Shown here: positions 18,686-27,916 of the stretch, piece by piece | Numbering within the stretch: the first letter of the stretch is position 1 | Layout of the letters: each line of letters opens with the position of its first letter | NCBI GenBank assembly: GCA_020854825.1 | Contig: JAHKLY010000002.1 | Location: 157,487-221,486 of the forward strand | Length of the DNA stretch: 64,000 nucleotides | Direction: 5' to 3' | Origin: Microcaldota archaeon | GTDB lineage: Archaea; Micrarchaeota; Micrarchaeia; Anstonellales; JAHKLY01 | Notes under the pieces: model-generated | Seen by the model: the letters and a program-made list of their open reading frames with translations, nothing else | What the model was told of the DNA's origin: nothing | Databases searched by the model: none | Position numbers and translations under genes: made by a program

Positions 18686-18759
18686 GTTCCGAACAATAGT
18701 ATCAATATTTTTAAATGAAAGAGTTCACAAAAGATAATATAAATCTTGGAGGAGATTAA

Positions 18760-20658
18760 ATGAGAAAAATAATTTTAGTATTTGGATTGACTGCATTTAT
18801 TTTCTTAATGCTTAATGGATGTACATTTATAGAACCACACGAAAATAGAAGTATTCTGAATTTATTTGATGCTGAAAAAGAATTAGATTTTTTTCCTGCT
18901 AAAACAATAGAAAATATTGAAAATGCAATAAAATTATCTGAACAGCCTTATTATTATGGGAGTACAAATTTAATAAGATTTGAAACAGATGCAATAATGG
19001 CAGAAAGTATTATGACAAAAGCGAGTCCTTCAGATTATTCTACAACAAATGTTCAAGTTTTAGGCATTGATGAATTAGATATTGTTAAAATTGACAGTTT
19101 AACAGGTAATAAAATCTACTATCTAAATAGCAACAAATTAAGTTTAATTAATTCATTTCCTACAAAAGATATGGAAGTATATAAAACTATAAACACTGAA
19201 TATGGACAAGGTTTATATGAACACGAAAATTCTATAATGACATTATCATATAATAAAATTAATGTGATTGATAAAGAAGGAAATACAAAATGGTATGCAA
19301 ATTTAAATTCTACATATATTGATTCTAGAATGAAAGATGGAATTGTGTACTTAATTTTAATGGAATATCCAAACTACCCTTATATCCCAAAACCATTAAC
19401 AGTATGTAATGAAATATGTAAAGAAATTAACATAAATTATGACAACATTTATCTACCTAGAAATATAGACGCTCAAGTTTTTTATGATATCATCTCTATT
19501 AAAATAGAAACCGGAGAAGTAATTGATAAAAAAACATTTATGGGTCCCTATTCCTCAAATGTATATGTATCAAATGAAAATATTTATTTTGGAATGCATA
19601 AAATAAAATCAGATAGTGAAGTTATGTTTTATTATCTTTTAGAGCAGGGAGAAGATATTTTATCTGAAACCCAGTATGAAAGATTAATTTATTTAAATTC
19701 TTTAAATATATCAGACGCAGCAAAAGCTTTAGAATTTAATAATTTAATACAAGAAATTTATTATGGGTTAACACTAGAAGCAAAAGCAGAATTACAAAAT
19801 AAATTAACTAAAGGGTATTCTTTATATTTATCCTCAAATCCAGAGAAAAAAGAATATACTGGAATTTTAAAGATAAATTATGAATTGGGTGCCTTAAATA
19901 TGAGCGAAACTGCCACCATTCCTGGAAGATTATTAAACCAATTTTCGATGGATGAATATGATCATAATTTAAGAGCTGCATATACATTTGATTTTGGAGT
20001 TAATTCAGAAAATGGATTGATAATCTTAGATGAGAACATGGGTGAACTTTCAAGAATAACTGGATTAGCTGAAGGTGAAAGAATTTATGCAGTAAGATTT
20101 ATGGGCGAAACTGGATATATTGTTACCTTTAGACAAATAGATCCATTATTTGTTATTGATTTATCTAATGCCTCAAATCCAGAAGTTAAAGGAGAATTAA
20201 AAATACCTGGATATTCAACATATTTACATCCAATAGGAGAAGGTAAATTACTAGGTGTTGGACAAGAAGACTGGAAAATGAAATTATCTCTCTTTGATGT
20301 TTCAAACCCAAGTAAACCAACAGAATTAGATTCATTTATAACAGAAGAAGGATGGAGCGAAGCATTATATAATCATCATGCTTTCTTATGGAATCCAAAT
20401 GAAAATTTTGTTATATTACCTATGGGAAGTAAAAACTATGTATTTGAGATAAAAAATAATAAAATAGGTATGAGAAAAATAATAAATGAAAATGCAGTTA
20501 GAAACATATATGCAGATAATGTATTATATGTAATAACTAGACAAAATATAATTGCATATTCAATGGATGATTTCTCCGAAATAAATCAAATATCAGTTGA
20601 AGGAAACGAGTATTATTACGGTCCTTATAGATACACAACAGATATAGATAGATCTTAA
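18760..20658 (+). CDS. Secreted lipoprotein with beta-propeller domain
   Basis: A 632-residue protein with a lipoprotein signal ending in LMLNGC at residue 21. The mature part has repeated four-stranded blade patterns (QVLGIDELDIVKID, IYYLNSNKLSLI, GYIVTFRQIDPLFVIDLSN, LFDVSNPSKPTELDSF) typical of the archaeal/bacterial secreted beta-propeller family (PF09826-type). GGAGGAGAT eight bases before the ATG fixes the start. Such proteins are surface-exposed; the ligand is unknown. It is followed by a strong hairpin terminator at 20693-20712. Part of a surface-protein block (16.3-23.7 kb). Confidence 0.8.
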   Translation: MRKIILVFGLTAFIFLMLNGCTFIEPHENRSILNLFDAEKELDFFPAKTIENIENAIKLSEQPYYYGSTNLIRFETDAIMAESIMTKASPSDYSTTNVQVLGIDELDIVKIDSLTGNKIYYLNSNKLSLINSFPTKDMEVYKTINTEYGQGLYEHENSIMTLSYNKINVIDKEGNTKWYANLNSTYIDSRMKDGIVYLILMEYPNYPYIPKPLTVCNEICKEININYDNIYLPRNIDAQVFYDIISIKIETGEVIDKKTFMGPYSSNVYVSNENIYFGMHKIKSDSEVMFYYLLEQGEDILSETQYERLIYLNSLNISDAAKALEFNNLIQEIYYGLTLEAKAELQNKLTKGYSLYLSSNPEKKEYTGILKINYELGALNMSETATIPGRLLNQFSMDEYDHNLRAAYTFDFGVNSENGLIILDENMGELSRITGLAEGERIYAVRFMGETGYIVTFRQIDPLFVIDLSNASNPEVKGELKIPGYSTYLHPIGEGKLLGVGQEDWKMKLSLFDVSNPSKPTELDSFITEEGWSEALYNHHAFLWNPNENFVILPMGSKNYVFEIKNNKIGMRKIINENAVRNIYADNVLYVITRQNIIAYSMDDFSEINQISVEGNEYYYGPYRYTTDIDRS

Positions 20659-20692
20659 AATATATAGATTGGGCAATGATCTAAAAAATAAC

Positions 20693-20716
20693 AAAAGGTC
20701 TTTTGACCTTTTTTTA
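20693..20716 (+). terminator. Hairpin terminator after the beta-propeller lipoprotein gene
   Basis: AAAAGGTC, loop TTTT, GACCTTTT forms an 8-bp stem followed by a T-run (TTTTATTTTTC). It lies 35 bp after the stop and 37 bp before the convergent lipoprotein gene's stop, so it may serve both directions. Confidence 0.7.
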
Positions 20717-20752
20717 TTTTTCTTTTAATTTTTTTTTATTTAAAATTCATTC

Positions 20753-21439
20753 TTATTGTGGCAATTCAAAAACTGAATCCCCTACATTATAATCAATATT
20801 TTTTAAAGACTGTGTAAATTCTGTTCCATCTGAATTTGTTATATGTAAATATAATTGCGCGCCTGTATCTAAAAAGCACTGTTCAATGGTTTCCAAATCA
20901 TTTGAAAACATAAAACAAATACCTGTTTTATTCATAACAGTTCTCGTAGGTAATTTAACTATTTGTGCTGAATCTAAATTATCAAAAAAAACATTTGGAT
21001 TACTAGACGTTTTAAGAGTATTACACACAACATTACCAATTGCATCAATACATGAATAATTACCTTCTGGGATTAAATACAATGAAACTATCGTCTCTTC
21101 AGTCCCAATTATTGAATCGTGTCTATACTTATCTCCTTTTGAATAAATAATAATATTTCCAGTTATAACTTTGTCTTTATCTAAAAAAACTGTAGTATAT
21201 GTTGCCTTATATTCTAAATTATTTTTAAGAGATAAAATGCTATTTAAATCAACAGAATCAGAATCCAATGCTCTATTTACAATCCCACCTACTTGATGTG
21301 ATTGTTCTATAGAACTATTTTGAATATTATTAGATTCATTTTCTTCATTTGCATTTAATTCCTCATCAACAGATGAATTAATACAACCAAATATCAATAA
21401 GAACATTATTGGTAATACAAATAGTATATTAAATTTCAT
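20753..21439 (-). CDS. Small secreted lipoprotein
   Basis: I start at ATG 21439 (MKFNILFVLPIMFLLIFGC), 62 codons inside the longest reading frame, because this gives a perfect lipoprotein signal with Cys at residue 19 and a GGTGAG ribosome binding site upstream. The mature 210-residue domain has an Asn/Glu-rich linker, then a beta-rich domain with a few cysteines (YSCIDAIGNVVCNTL, GICFMFSNDLETIEQCF). The longer frame would overlap the divergent subtilisin gene and is unlikely. No family recognised. It shares the 21440-21540 region with the subtilisin promoter. Confidence 0.7.
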   Translation of the reverse strand: MKFNILFVLPIMFLLIFGCINSSVDEELNANEENESNNIQNSSIEQSHQVGGIVNRALDSDSVDLNSILSLKNNLEYKATYTTVFLDKDKVITGNIIIYSKGDKYRHDSIIGTEETIVSLYLIPEGNYSCIDAIGNVVCNTLKTSSNPNVFFDNLDSAQIVKLPTRTVMNKTGICFMFSNDLETIEQCFLDTGAQLYLHITNSDGTEFTQSLKNIDYNVGDSVFELPQ

Positions 21440-21539
21440 AAACTCACCAATTAAATTAAAATACGAAAGTTTATATTTGTAATTACAAGTTTTTAATATA
21501 CGAAAGGTTTTTATTGGTAAAACAATACATATATATGTG

Positions 21540-23708
21540 ATGTATGTGGCTATTAATAATATTAGGAATGAGATGGCAATTATCTCTACATTTATTCTTA
21601 TATTATTTTTATGTTTAGCATTCATATCTCTAGATATTGGTTCTCTTAATAAACTATCTGCAGTTGGGCCTTCACCTTTACCTCCTGCCGAAGTATATAG
21701 ACCTAAAAGTAGCTTTAGAGATTACTATGAAGAACAGCAACAATTAATTTTAACTCCTCCTTTAAATCAAGTAGTCGAGGCTTGTCCAGGGGGATGTATT
21801 TACTATCATGGATGTGTTGATGAAGGTCAATGTATAATTGAAGGGTACATTTGTGAAAAAGGAAGATTTATTGAAAGTTGTGGAAATAAAAAATGTGAAT
21901 ATGAATGTGAAACTCCAGATAGTTGTCCTGAAGATTGTGAATTTCAGATTTCATTTTTTGGATATAATCTTGATGATGATAATCACTATATAGGTTGGAC
22001 AAGCGATTATTATAAATACCCTAAAATTCCTAAAGGATCCTATAAACAAACTAGTTATTTATATGAAATATATGAAAATGAATTTAATATTAATTTTAAA
22101 AATGGAAATAGAGAGATTATAAGTTCAATAGTTGAAGAAGGTAAAATACCTAAGCTTACTAGTATGATATTAAAAGTTGATTCTATAAATTGTATGATTG
22201 ACATAAGAAGCTTATTTAAAAAAGAGGGACGAATTGTTAATTATTATAAAAATACAAATTTACTTGTAATTGAAACTCCTTGGTATTTAGTTGATGACAT
22301 TTCAAAAAATCCTTGTGTAAGAAAAGTATATCCAGATAATTTAATAACTGCTGAATTAGATGTTTCAACACAGAATACAAAAACAAAAGATGTTTGGAAT
22401 ATGTTAAGTTTTTATGAACATTGTTATGATGTAAATATTGGTATTGGAACATATCAAGAATGCATTACTCTCTTCCCATATATATCTCATGTTAAAGGTG
22501 ACGGAATTGAAATTGCATTTGTAGACACAGGTATTGATACTACTCACATGGATTTTGAAGGAAAAATAACAAAACAAATGAATGTTAGGGGTAGTGTTCC
22601 TGATACTTCAGATGTTACTGATTTAAATGGACATGGAACTCATTGTGCATCAATTGCTTTAGGAACTGGACAAGGTTCTAATAGATATATAGGAAACGCA
22701 CCAGATGCAGATATATGGGCAATAAAAGCATTGGACTCTGGAGGATATGGTATGCAATCTTATGTATTAAGGGGCATAAATTATGCTGCAGATCCAAATG
22801 AAGATGGAGACTGTTCAGATCATGTTGATATTCTTTCTTTAAGTTTAGGCTATTATTTAGGATCAGATGGAACAACACCAGATTCAATTGCAGTTCAACA
22901 TGCAGCTGATTGTGGAGTGTTGGTAGTTAAATCTGCAGGAAATGGAGGAACTTATGGTCATGGTTCAATAACTTCTCCTGGAGATATCGAAGATGTTATA
23001 ACAGTTGGAGCAATTGATAAATTTGATAATATATATTATAAATCTTCTATAGGCCCAGTAGATAATAGGATATTGAAACCAGATTTAGTTGCTCCGGGGG
23101 TAAATATAATCGCTGCAGTTGCTTATGATTCAGAATGGTGGAGAGATTACATAGGTATCCGTGATATTTATGATGAAGTGTATACAAATTCAACTGGAAC
23201 TTCTATGGCAGCACCCCAAGTTGCAGGTGCAGCTGCATTAATTAAAAGTGAAGACCCTGGATTAACAAACACTCAAATAAAATCAAAATTAATGTTAAGC
23301 GCAACACCTTTAGGAAACTCTGTATTTAAAGAGGGGGCCGGAAAATTGAATACTTTAAAAGCACTTCATTGCCCAATTGCAACTTATCCCCAAAATGCAT
23401 TTTTCAATTCACCTAGAATAGGTGATTCTAAAACATTTCAAATCCACAATTTAGAAACAGATTTACTAGAAATACATCTAATCCCTACTCCAATATATAG
23501 TGAAAGTGGAGAGGTATTAACAACTCAAACACAAGTTACTCCTCAAACTTTTTATTTAGAAAGAGGAGAAATAAAAGAATTTGATTTAGAATTTACTGAA
23601 GTATCTTCAATTACTACTTGGCAATATGGAAGAATTCAAATAATTGTAAGACCATATGGTAAAAGTACTAGCACTGCATATCATATCCCATTTGGAATTA
23701 AAAAATAA
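21540..23708 (+). CDS. Secreted subtilisin-like serine protease (S8)
   Basis: A 722-residue exported protease. An N-terminal hydrophobic segment (about residues 14-33) serves as signal or anchor. A cysteine-rich stretch (about residues 80-140, ending CETPDSCPEDC) resembles a small disulfide domain. The S8 catalytic triad is complete: Asp in AFVDTGIDTTHMDF near residue 330, His in NGHGTHCASIA near 366 and Ser in GTSMAAPQVAGAAAL near 555. A C-terminal beta domain of about 110 residues may be a P-domain-like or adhesive module. ATG 21540 directly follows a GTG; TTTTTATTGG lies upstream. Its stop is 2 bp from the convergent zinc-finger gene. Confidence 0.93.
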   Translation: MYVAINNIRNEMAIISTFILILFLCLAFISLDIGSLNKLSAVGPSPLPPAEVYRPKSSFRDYYEEQQQLILTPPLNQVVEACPGGCIYYHGCVDEGQCIIEGYICEKGRFIESCGNKKCEYECETPDSCPEDCEFQISFFGYNLDDDNHYIGWTSDYYKYPKIPKGSYKQTSYLYEIYENEFNINFKNGNREIISSIVEEGKIPKLTSMILKVDSINCMIDIRSLFKKEGRIVNYYKNTNLLVIETPWYLVDDISKNPCVRKVYPDNLITAELDVSTQNTKTKDVWNMLSFYEHCYDVNIGIGTYQECITLFPYISHVKGDGIEIAFVDTGIDTTHMDFEGKITKQMNVRGSVPDTSDVTDLNGHGTHCASIALGTGQGSNRYIGNAPDADIWAIKALDSGGYGMQSYVLRGINYAADPNEDGDCSDHVDILSLSLGYYLGSDGTTPDSIAVQHAADCGVLVVKSAGNGGTYGHGSITSPGDIEDVITVGAIDKFDNIYYKSSIGPVDNRILKPDLVAPGVNIIAAVAYDSEWWRDYIGIRDIYDEVYTNSTGTSMAAPQVAGAAALIKSEDPGLTNTQIKSKLMLSATPLGNSVFKEGAGKLNTLKALHCPIATYPQNAFFNSPRIGDSKTFQIHNLETDLLEIHLIPTPIYSESGEVLTTQTQVTPQTFYLERGEIKEFDLEFTEVSSITTWQYGRIQIIVRPYGKSTSTAYHIPFGIKK

Positions 23709-23710
23709 AA

Positions 23711-23872
23711 TTATTTGATAAATTTACCTTTAATACAAGCAACACAAATTCCTTCTTTTTGATGTTTGGTACAAACTGATTTTCCACATAATATACAAGA
23801 AATAGCTGCAGGTTCATTACAGATATAACACAAACTTTTAATCTCATTTGTTCTATTTAATAAATTATCCAC
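23711..23872 (-). CDS. Small zinc-finger protein (53 aa) coupled to aIF2-gamma
   Basis: Too short for usual gene finding. A GTG start at 23872-23870 overlaps the stop of the aIF2-gamma gene, and 53 residues follow to a TAA. It has eight Cys/His in a B-box/HIT-like array: CYIC at residues 15-18, CILC at 26-29, CTKH at 34-37 and CVAC at 43-46, so two zinc sites are likely. The overlap with the initiation-factor gene, the dense Cys pattern and the tight fit before the convergent subtilisin stop support a real gene. Its role is unknown. Confidence 0.75.
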   Translation of the reverse strand: MDNLLNRTNEIKSLCYICNEPAAISCILCGKSVCTKHQKEGICVACIKGKFIK

Positions 23873-25055
23873 TTAATACACCAAAACCACTTAAACGCCA
23901 TCTTTGGCCTACTCTTCTACTTATGGCAATTTTAGAATCTTCATCAACACAAACAGATCTTTTTAATGAAACCGTCATTTCATCTCCTTTTATTTTGGAT
24001 ATTACTCCAAGTGTGGTTGCAGTACCAATACTTATAACTAAAGGTTCTCCTATTTTTAAAGGAGGATTATCAAAATCTGTTCTATTAAACAACTGATATC
24101 CAATATTTATAATCTCTTTAGGTTTATCTATTAATCCGGGTTGTAATATAACATTTCCAATTAATCTGTCTCCTTTCGTAATTGCAGGATCAAGTTTAGT
24201 TCCAATTCCAACTAGCCCCCCAGGAATAACTTCTTTTACAGATTTATTCCCAGAATATAAACTTTCAACTTTTAAATTTATTGGATTAATTTCTTCACTA
24301 TCTATTGCTTTTTTAATACCTGGAGATAATTCTACAATATCTCCAATTTTAATTTTGCCTTGTATAACAGACCCCCCAATTACTCCCCCAACTAACTTAT
24401 CAAGATTAGATCCGGGTTTATTTATATCAAAGGATCTTGCCACAAATAATTTAATAGGTAGTGTTTCATCTCTTTTTGGTGTTGGAATTATTTTTTCTAT
24501 AGTTTCAACTAATGCACTAATATTTGTTTCAAAATTAGCAGACATAGGAATAATAGGTGCTTCTTTAAAACCGAAATCATCTAAAAAAAATCTTATTTCT
24601 TTATAATTTTCTATTGCTTTTTCTTTTGAAACTAAATCTATTTTATTTTGTATAACTACAATCTTAGATATTCCTAATGCTTGCAAAACCATCAAATGTT
24701 CTTTTGTTTGGGGCTGTGGACATTTTTCATTTGCTGCAATAACTAATAAAACTCCATCCATTATACTTGAAGCTGAAATTGCTGTTGCCATAAGTGTTTC
24801 ATGACCTGGTGCATCTAAAAAAGAAACTTTTCTTAATTCAGTATTTTTTTTACCACAACATTTATCATTGACTCCATATTTATTACACTTTGAACAATGA
24901 TAAAAGGTAGTATCAGCATACCCTATCCTTATTGAAATTCCTCTTTTTAGTTCTTCACTATAAGTATCTGTCCAAACTCCACTAAGTGCTCTTGTAATTG
25001 ACGTCTTTCCATGATCTACATGACCTAATAATCCTATATTTACTTCAGCTTGCAA
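23865..25055 (-). CDS. Translation initiation factor aIF2 subunit gamma
   Basis: The GTPase subunit that carries Met-tRNAi to the ribosome. The 396-residue protein has G1 GHVDHGKTS near residue 12, G3 DAPGHETLM near 82, G4 QNKIDLV near 136 and two beta-barrel domains after about residue 200. A zinc knuckle of the gamma subunit (CSKC near 55, CCGKK near 66) is present. It lies 9 bp after the S6e gene, forming the rpS6e-aIF2-gamma pair typical of archaea, and its stop overlaps a small zinc-finger gene. Confidence 0.96.
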   Translation of the reverse strand: MQAEVNIGLLGHVDHGKTSITRALSGVWTDTYSEELKRGISIRIGYADTTFYHCSKCNKYGVNDKCCGKKNTELRKVSFLDAPGHETLMATAISASSIMDGVLLVIAANEKCPQPQTKEHLMVLQALGISKIVVIQNKIDLVSKEKAIENYKEIRFFLDDFGFKEAPIIPMSANFETNISALVETIEKIIPTPKRDETLPIKLFVARSFDINKPGSNLDKLVGGVIGGSVIQGKIKIGDIVELSPGIKKAIDSEEINPINLKVESLYSGNKSVKEVIPGGLVGIGTKLDPAITKGDRLIGNVILQPGLIDKPKEIINIGYQLFNRTDFDNPPLKIGEPLVISIGTATTLGVISKIKGDEMTVSLKRSVCVDEDSKIAISRRVGQRWRLSGFGVLSG

Positions 25056-25064
25056 TACCTCACC

Positions 25065-25469
25065 TTATTGTTTTTCTTCTGTTGCTTCTTTAGGAGCTTC
25101 TTCTTTACCAAATAATTTTCCAAGAGATGTAGGTCCTTCTTTTGTAACTATTACATTTATTTGATTTACATCTTGACCAATTTGTTTTCCATGAATCATT
25201 TTTTTTCTTCTTTCTCCAGCAGATTTTTTCTTAAATCCAGGTCCTTTGGACATTAGTACTTTTTGTTTTCCAGACCCTTCTACATCATATCTCATTGGAA
25301 ACCCGCTTAAGTCACTTCCCCCTGTAATTTTAAAGGAATAACCTGTAACTCCAATTTGACTTCCTTCAATCGTATCTCCTATTTTTTTACCCATTAATGT
25401 TCCAATATTTTCTTGTGGAACTTCAACTTGGTATGATTTACCATCTTTATTTCCTATAACTACTTTCAT
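25065..25469 (-). CDS. rps6e: Ribosomal protein S6e
   Basis: A 134-residue small-subunit protein found only in archaea and eukaryotes. Characteristic segments are MKVVIGNKDGKSYQVE at the start, GGSDLSGFPMR near residue 50 and the basic GFKKKSAGERRKKMIHGKQIG near 78-98. The acidic/lysine C-terminal tail is lineage-variable. GGTGAGG precedes the ATG, and CATTTATAAACC at 25539-25550 (minus-strand TATA) lies about 75 bp upstream. First gene of the S6e - aIF2-gamma - zinc-finger operon. Confidence 0.95.
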   Translation of the reverse strand: MKVVIGNKDGKSYQVEVPQENIGTLMGKKIGDTIEGSQIGVTGYSFKITGGSDLSGFPMRYDVEGSGKQKVLMSKGPGFKKKSAGERRKKMIHGKQIGQDVNQINVIVTKEGPTSLGKLFGKEEAPKEATEEKQ

Positions 25470-25665
25470 AAATCCTCACCTTTAATTATTATCTAAAATA
25501 TACCTAATAATAAGTAGTATTGTATATATACACAGAGGTTTATAAATGTTTTTCATATTAAAAAGTCTAATTTTCTATTAAATATATAAAAAATATAAAT
25601 CAGATAGAAATATTTAAATAATATTGGGGAGAACATAAATTCATAATATAATTACTGGTGATTAA

Positions 25666-25935
25666 ATGAAAGTATTAAAGTTTGGGGCTGTCTGGTGTCA
25701 AGGTTGCTTAATTATGAAACCAAGATGGAAAAAACTTGAAGAAAAAAATCCTTGGTTGCATACAGAATATTATGATTATGATAATGACAAAGAAATGGTT
25801 AAAAAATATAATATTAATGATAAATTACCTACCTTTGTTTTTTTAGATAAAGATAACAATGAATTTTTAAGACTTTATGGAGAAATTGAAGAAGACAAAC
25901 TTCAAAAAATTTTAGATGAAAATAAAAATAGATGA
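25666..25935 (+). CDS. Thioredoxin-like protein
   Basis: An 89-residue thioredoxin fold with a WCQGC active site (CxxC, Cys at residues 11 and 14) and the cis-proline region in KLPTFVFLD. It lacks a signal, so it is cytoplasmic. It begins after ATATTTAAATAAT (TATA-like) and GGTGAT, and ends 4 bp before the membrane thioredoxin-CcdA fusion gene. The likely role is supplying electrons to, or taking them from, that membrane protein. Confidence 0.85.
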   Translation: MKVLKFGAVWCQGCLIMKPRWKKLEEKNPWLHTEYYDYDNDKEMVKKYNINDKLPTFVFLDKDNNEFLRLYGEIEEDKLQKILDENKNR

Positions 25936-25939
25936 TTAA

Positions 25940-27082
25940 ATGATAAATAAAAAAATCAACATAACACTTATTTTATTGTTATTAATTAGTTTTACTTTTG
26001 CATCTCCAGATATGTTAGGACATTCCCCAATGAAATCAGAACAAGTAGATTTGTATTTATTTTGGTCTCATGGATGCCCACATTGTGAACATGAAAAAGA
26101 CTTTTTAGAAACCTTAGAAATTAAATATTCAAATCTTAATATTCATGAATTTGAAGTTAGCAGAAACAAAACAAATTTTGATTTAATGATCAAAATGGCT
26201 GATAAACTTAATACTACTGTAACTGGAGTACCATTTACAATTGTTGGAGATAACTACTTTAAAGGATGGAATAGTGAAGAAACGACAGGAAAATCCATTG
26301 AACAAGCAATTTTAGATATTAAGCAAACAAATGGAGATATAATAGACCTTCCTTTTTTTGGAGAAATAGATGTAAAAACCGTTTCTCTCCCAGTATTAAC
26401 AATTATGATTGCAGCGTTAGATGGTTTTAACCCTTGTGCAATGTGGGTGTTATTATTTTTGATTACATTATTATTAGGTATTGAAAATAGATTTAAAAGA
26501 TGGCTCTTTGGGGGGGTCTTTATAGGTGCATCTGCACTCGTATATTTTATTATAATGGCTGCATGGTTAAACTTATTTTTATTAGTAGGTTTTATATGGT
26601 GGATAAGATTAGTCATTGGATTAGTTGCAATTGGTGCAGGACTTTATAATTTAAAAAAATATCAAACCAATATTGAAGGTGTTTGTAAAGTAACTGGTGA
26701 TGAAAAAAGACAAAAGATTTTTGATAATTTAAAAAATATTGTTCATAAAGAACATATTGTATTTGCATTAATTGGATTAATAATTTTAGCTTTTGCAGTT
26801 AATGTTGTTGAATTAGTTTGTTCTGCTGGTTTTCCTGCTGTTTATACAAATATATTATCTTTAAGCAATTTAACTGCTTTTGAATATTATGCATATTTAG
26901 TTTTATATGTTTTTATATTTCTATTAGATGATTTAATTATATTTATAGTCGCAATGAGAACCTTAGAAATAACTGGAATCTCAACTAAATATAGTAGAAT
27001 GTCTCATTTAATAGGAGGCATACTTATGTTGATATTAGGCGCAATATTAATATTAAAACCTGAACTTATCATGTTTGGTTAA
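25940..27082 (+). CDS. Thioredoxin domain-CcdA/DsbD-like membrane redox protein
   Basis: A 380-residue fusion. A signal segment (about residues 6-22) is followed by an extracytoplasmic thioredoxin/glutaredoxin-like domain with HGCPHCEHE (CxxC) near residue 46 and the GVPFTIVG cis-proline near 97. A CcdA/DsbD-type bundle of about six spans has its two conserved membrane cysteines in DGFNPCAMW near 167 and ELVCSAGFP near 296. Such proteins move reducing equivalents across the membrane to extracellular disulfides. The cytoplasmic thioredoxin 4 bp upstream is the natural partner. The 3' end overlaps the convergent thymidine kinase gene by 4 bp. Confidence 0.85.
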   Translation: MINKKINITLILLLLISFTFASPDMLGHSPMKSEQVDLYLFWSHGCPHCEHEKDFLETLEIKYSNLNIHEFEVSRNKTNFDLMIKMADKLNTTVTGVPFTIVGDNYFKGWNSEETTGKSIEQAILDIKQTNGDIIDLPFFGEIDVKTVSLPVLTIMIAALDGFNPCAMWVLLFLITLLLGIENRFKRWLFGGVFIGASALVYFIIMAAWLNLFLLVGFIWWIRLVIGLVAIGAGLYNLKKYQTNIEGVCKVTGDEKRQKIFDNLKNIVHKEHIVFALIGLIILAFAVNVVELVCSAGFPAVYTNILSLSNLTAFEYYAYLVLYVFIFLLDDLIIFIVAMRTLEITGISTKYSRMSHLIGGILMLILGAILILKPELIMFG

Positions 27083-27753
27083 ATTTGCTCTTTCCATCCA
27101 TGTAATCTTTGTAATTCTCGTATTTTCTCTTTTATATCCTCAGAATAATAATCTGGAATAATTAGAGGCATGACCTCATGATAACATTTTGAACAAAGTG
27201 CTTCATAATCCTCTTTTCCACCTACTTTAATTGCTTCTGTTTTTTCGATAATAGCATGAGTAAAATAAGCCTCTGCTTGACATTTTGAACAAAACGCATT
27301 ATGGACTATAATTTGAGAATGATGAATGCCTGCCAACAAATCTCCCATATGTGGACAACCTGTATTTGGATCTGCATCTTTAAATGGAAAAGGTTTATTT
27401 TCAGAAGTAGTTGAAAGACCAGAATAATAAATATTCTTACCAAAAGATAATAATATTCTTATATGATCTATTATTTTACTTTCAAAAAACTGTATTTCAT
27501 CAATAAAAATATCAGTTACTGGGAATTCAGAAAAATCTATAATTATCTGATATCCATCTTCTTTAATTACATTAGCAGGAATAGTTATCCCATTATTAGT
27601 AACTACATCAGTTATATCATACCTATTATCTTTTTTTGGTTTATAAACTTTAAAAGTTCTACCTGCATATTTTTCTCTATTAACTAATCTAACAAGTTCT
27701 TCTGTTTTACCTGAAAACATAGGCCCTAAACACGCAATTAAATTCCCTGCCAT
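27079..27753 (-). CDS. tdk: Thymidine kinase (TK1 type)
   Basis: Phosphorylates thymidine with ATP for nucleotide salvage. The 224-residue protein has the P-loop GPMFSGKT near residue 10, the Walker B-like DEIQFF near 86 and a zinc site from CSKC near 156 and CSKC near 190. TK1-type length. The lid region around TGCPHMGDLL differs from typical TK1 sequences, so the nucleoside preference may differ. GTTTTAAATATA at about 27790-27803 (minus strand) is its likely TATA box. Salvage enzymes are common in small archaeal genomes that rely on neighbours for nucleosides. Confidence 0.87.
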   Translation of the reverse strand: MAGNLIACLGPMFSGKTEELVRLVNREKYAGRTFKVYKPKKDNRYDITDVVTNNGITIPANVIKEDGYQIIIDFSEFPVTDIFIDEIQFFESKIIDHIRILLSFGKNIYYSGLSTTSENKPFPFKDADPNTGCPHMGDLLAGIHHSQIIVHNAFCSKCQAEAYFTHAIIEKTEAIKVGGKEDYEALCSKCYHEVMPLIIPDYYSEDIKEKIRELQRLHGWKEQI

Positions 27754-27916
27754 TAAATCACCCCATTAAAATTAAAATAATATTAAATACCCAATATATT
27801 TAAAACCCATAGAGAAACAGAATGGAAAAAACTAGAAAAAACAAACATTTAAATATATAAGCACACACAAATATATTATCTTTATTAATAATTAAACTAA
27901 GTGGAGGGAGATAAAT

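Noticed and set aside
21440-21625. Longer 290-residue version of the lipoprotein at 20753
   Set aside because: It would overlap the divergent subtilisin promoter and start, and it would bury the lipoprotein signal 60 residues in.
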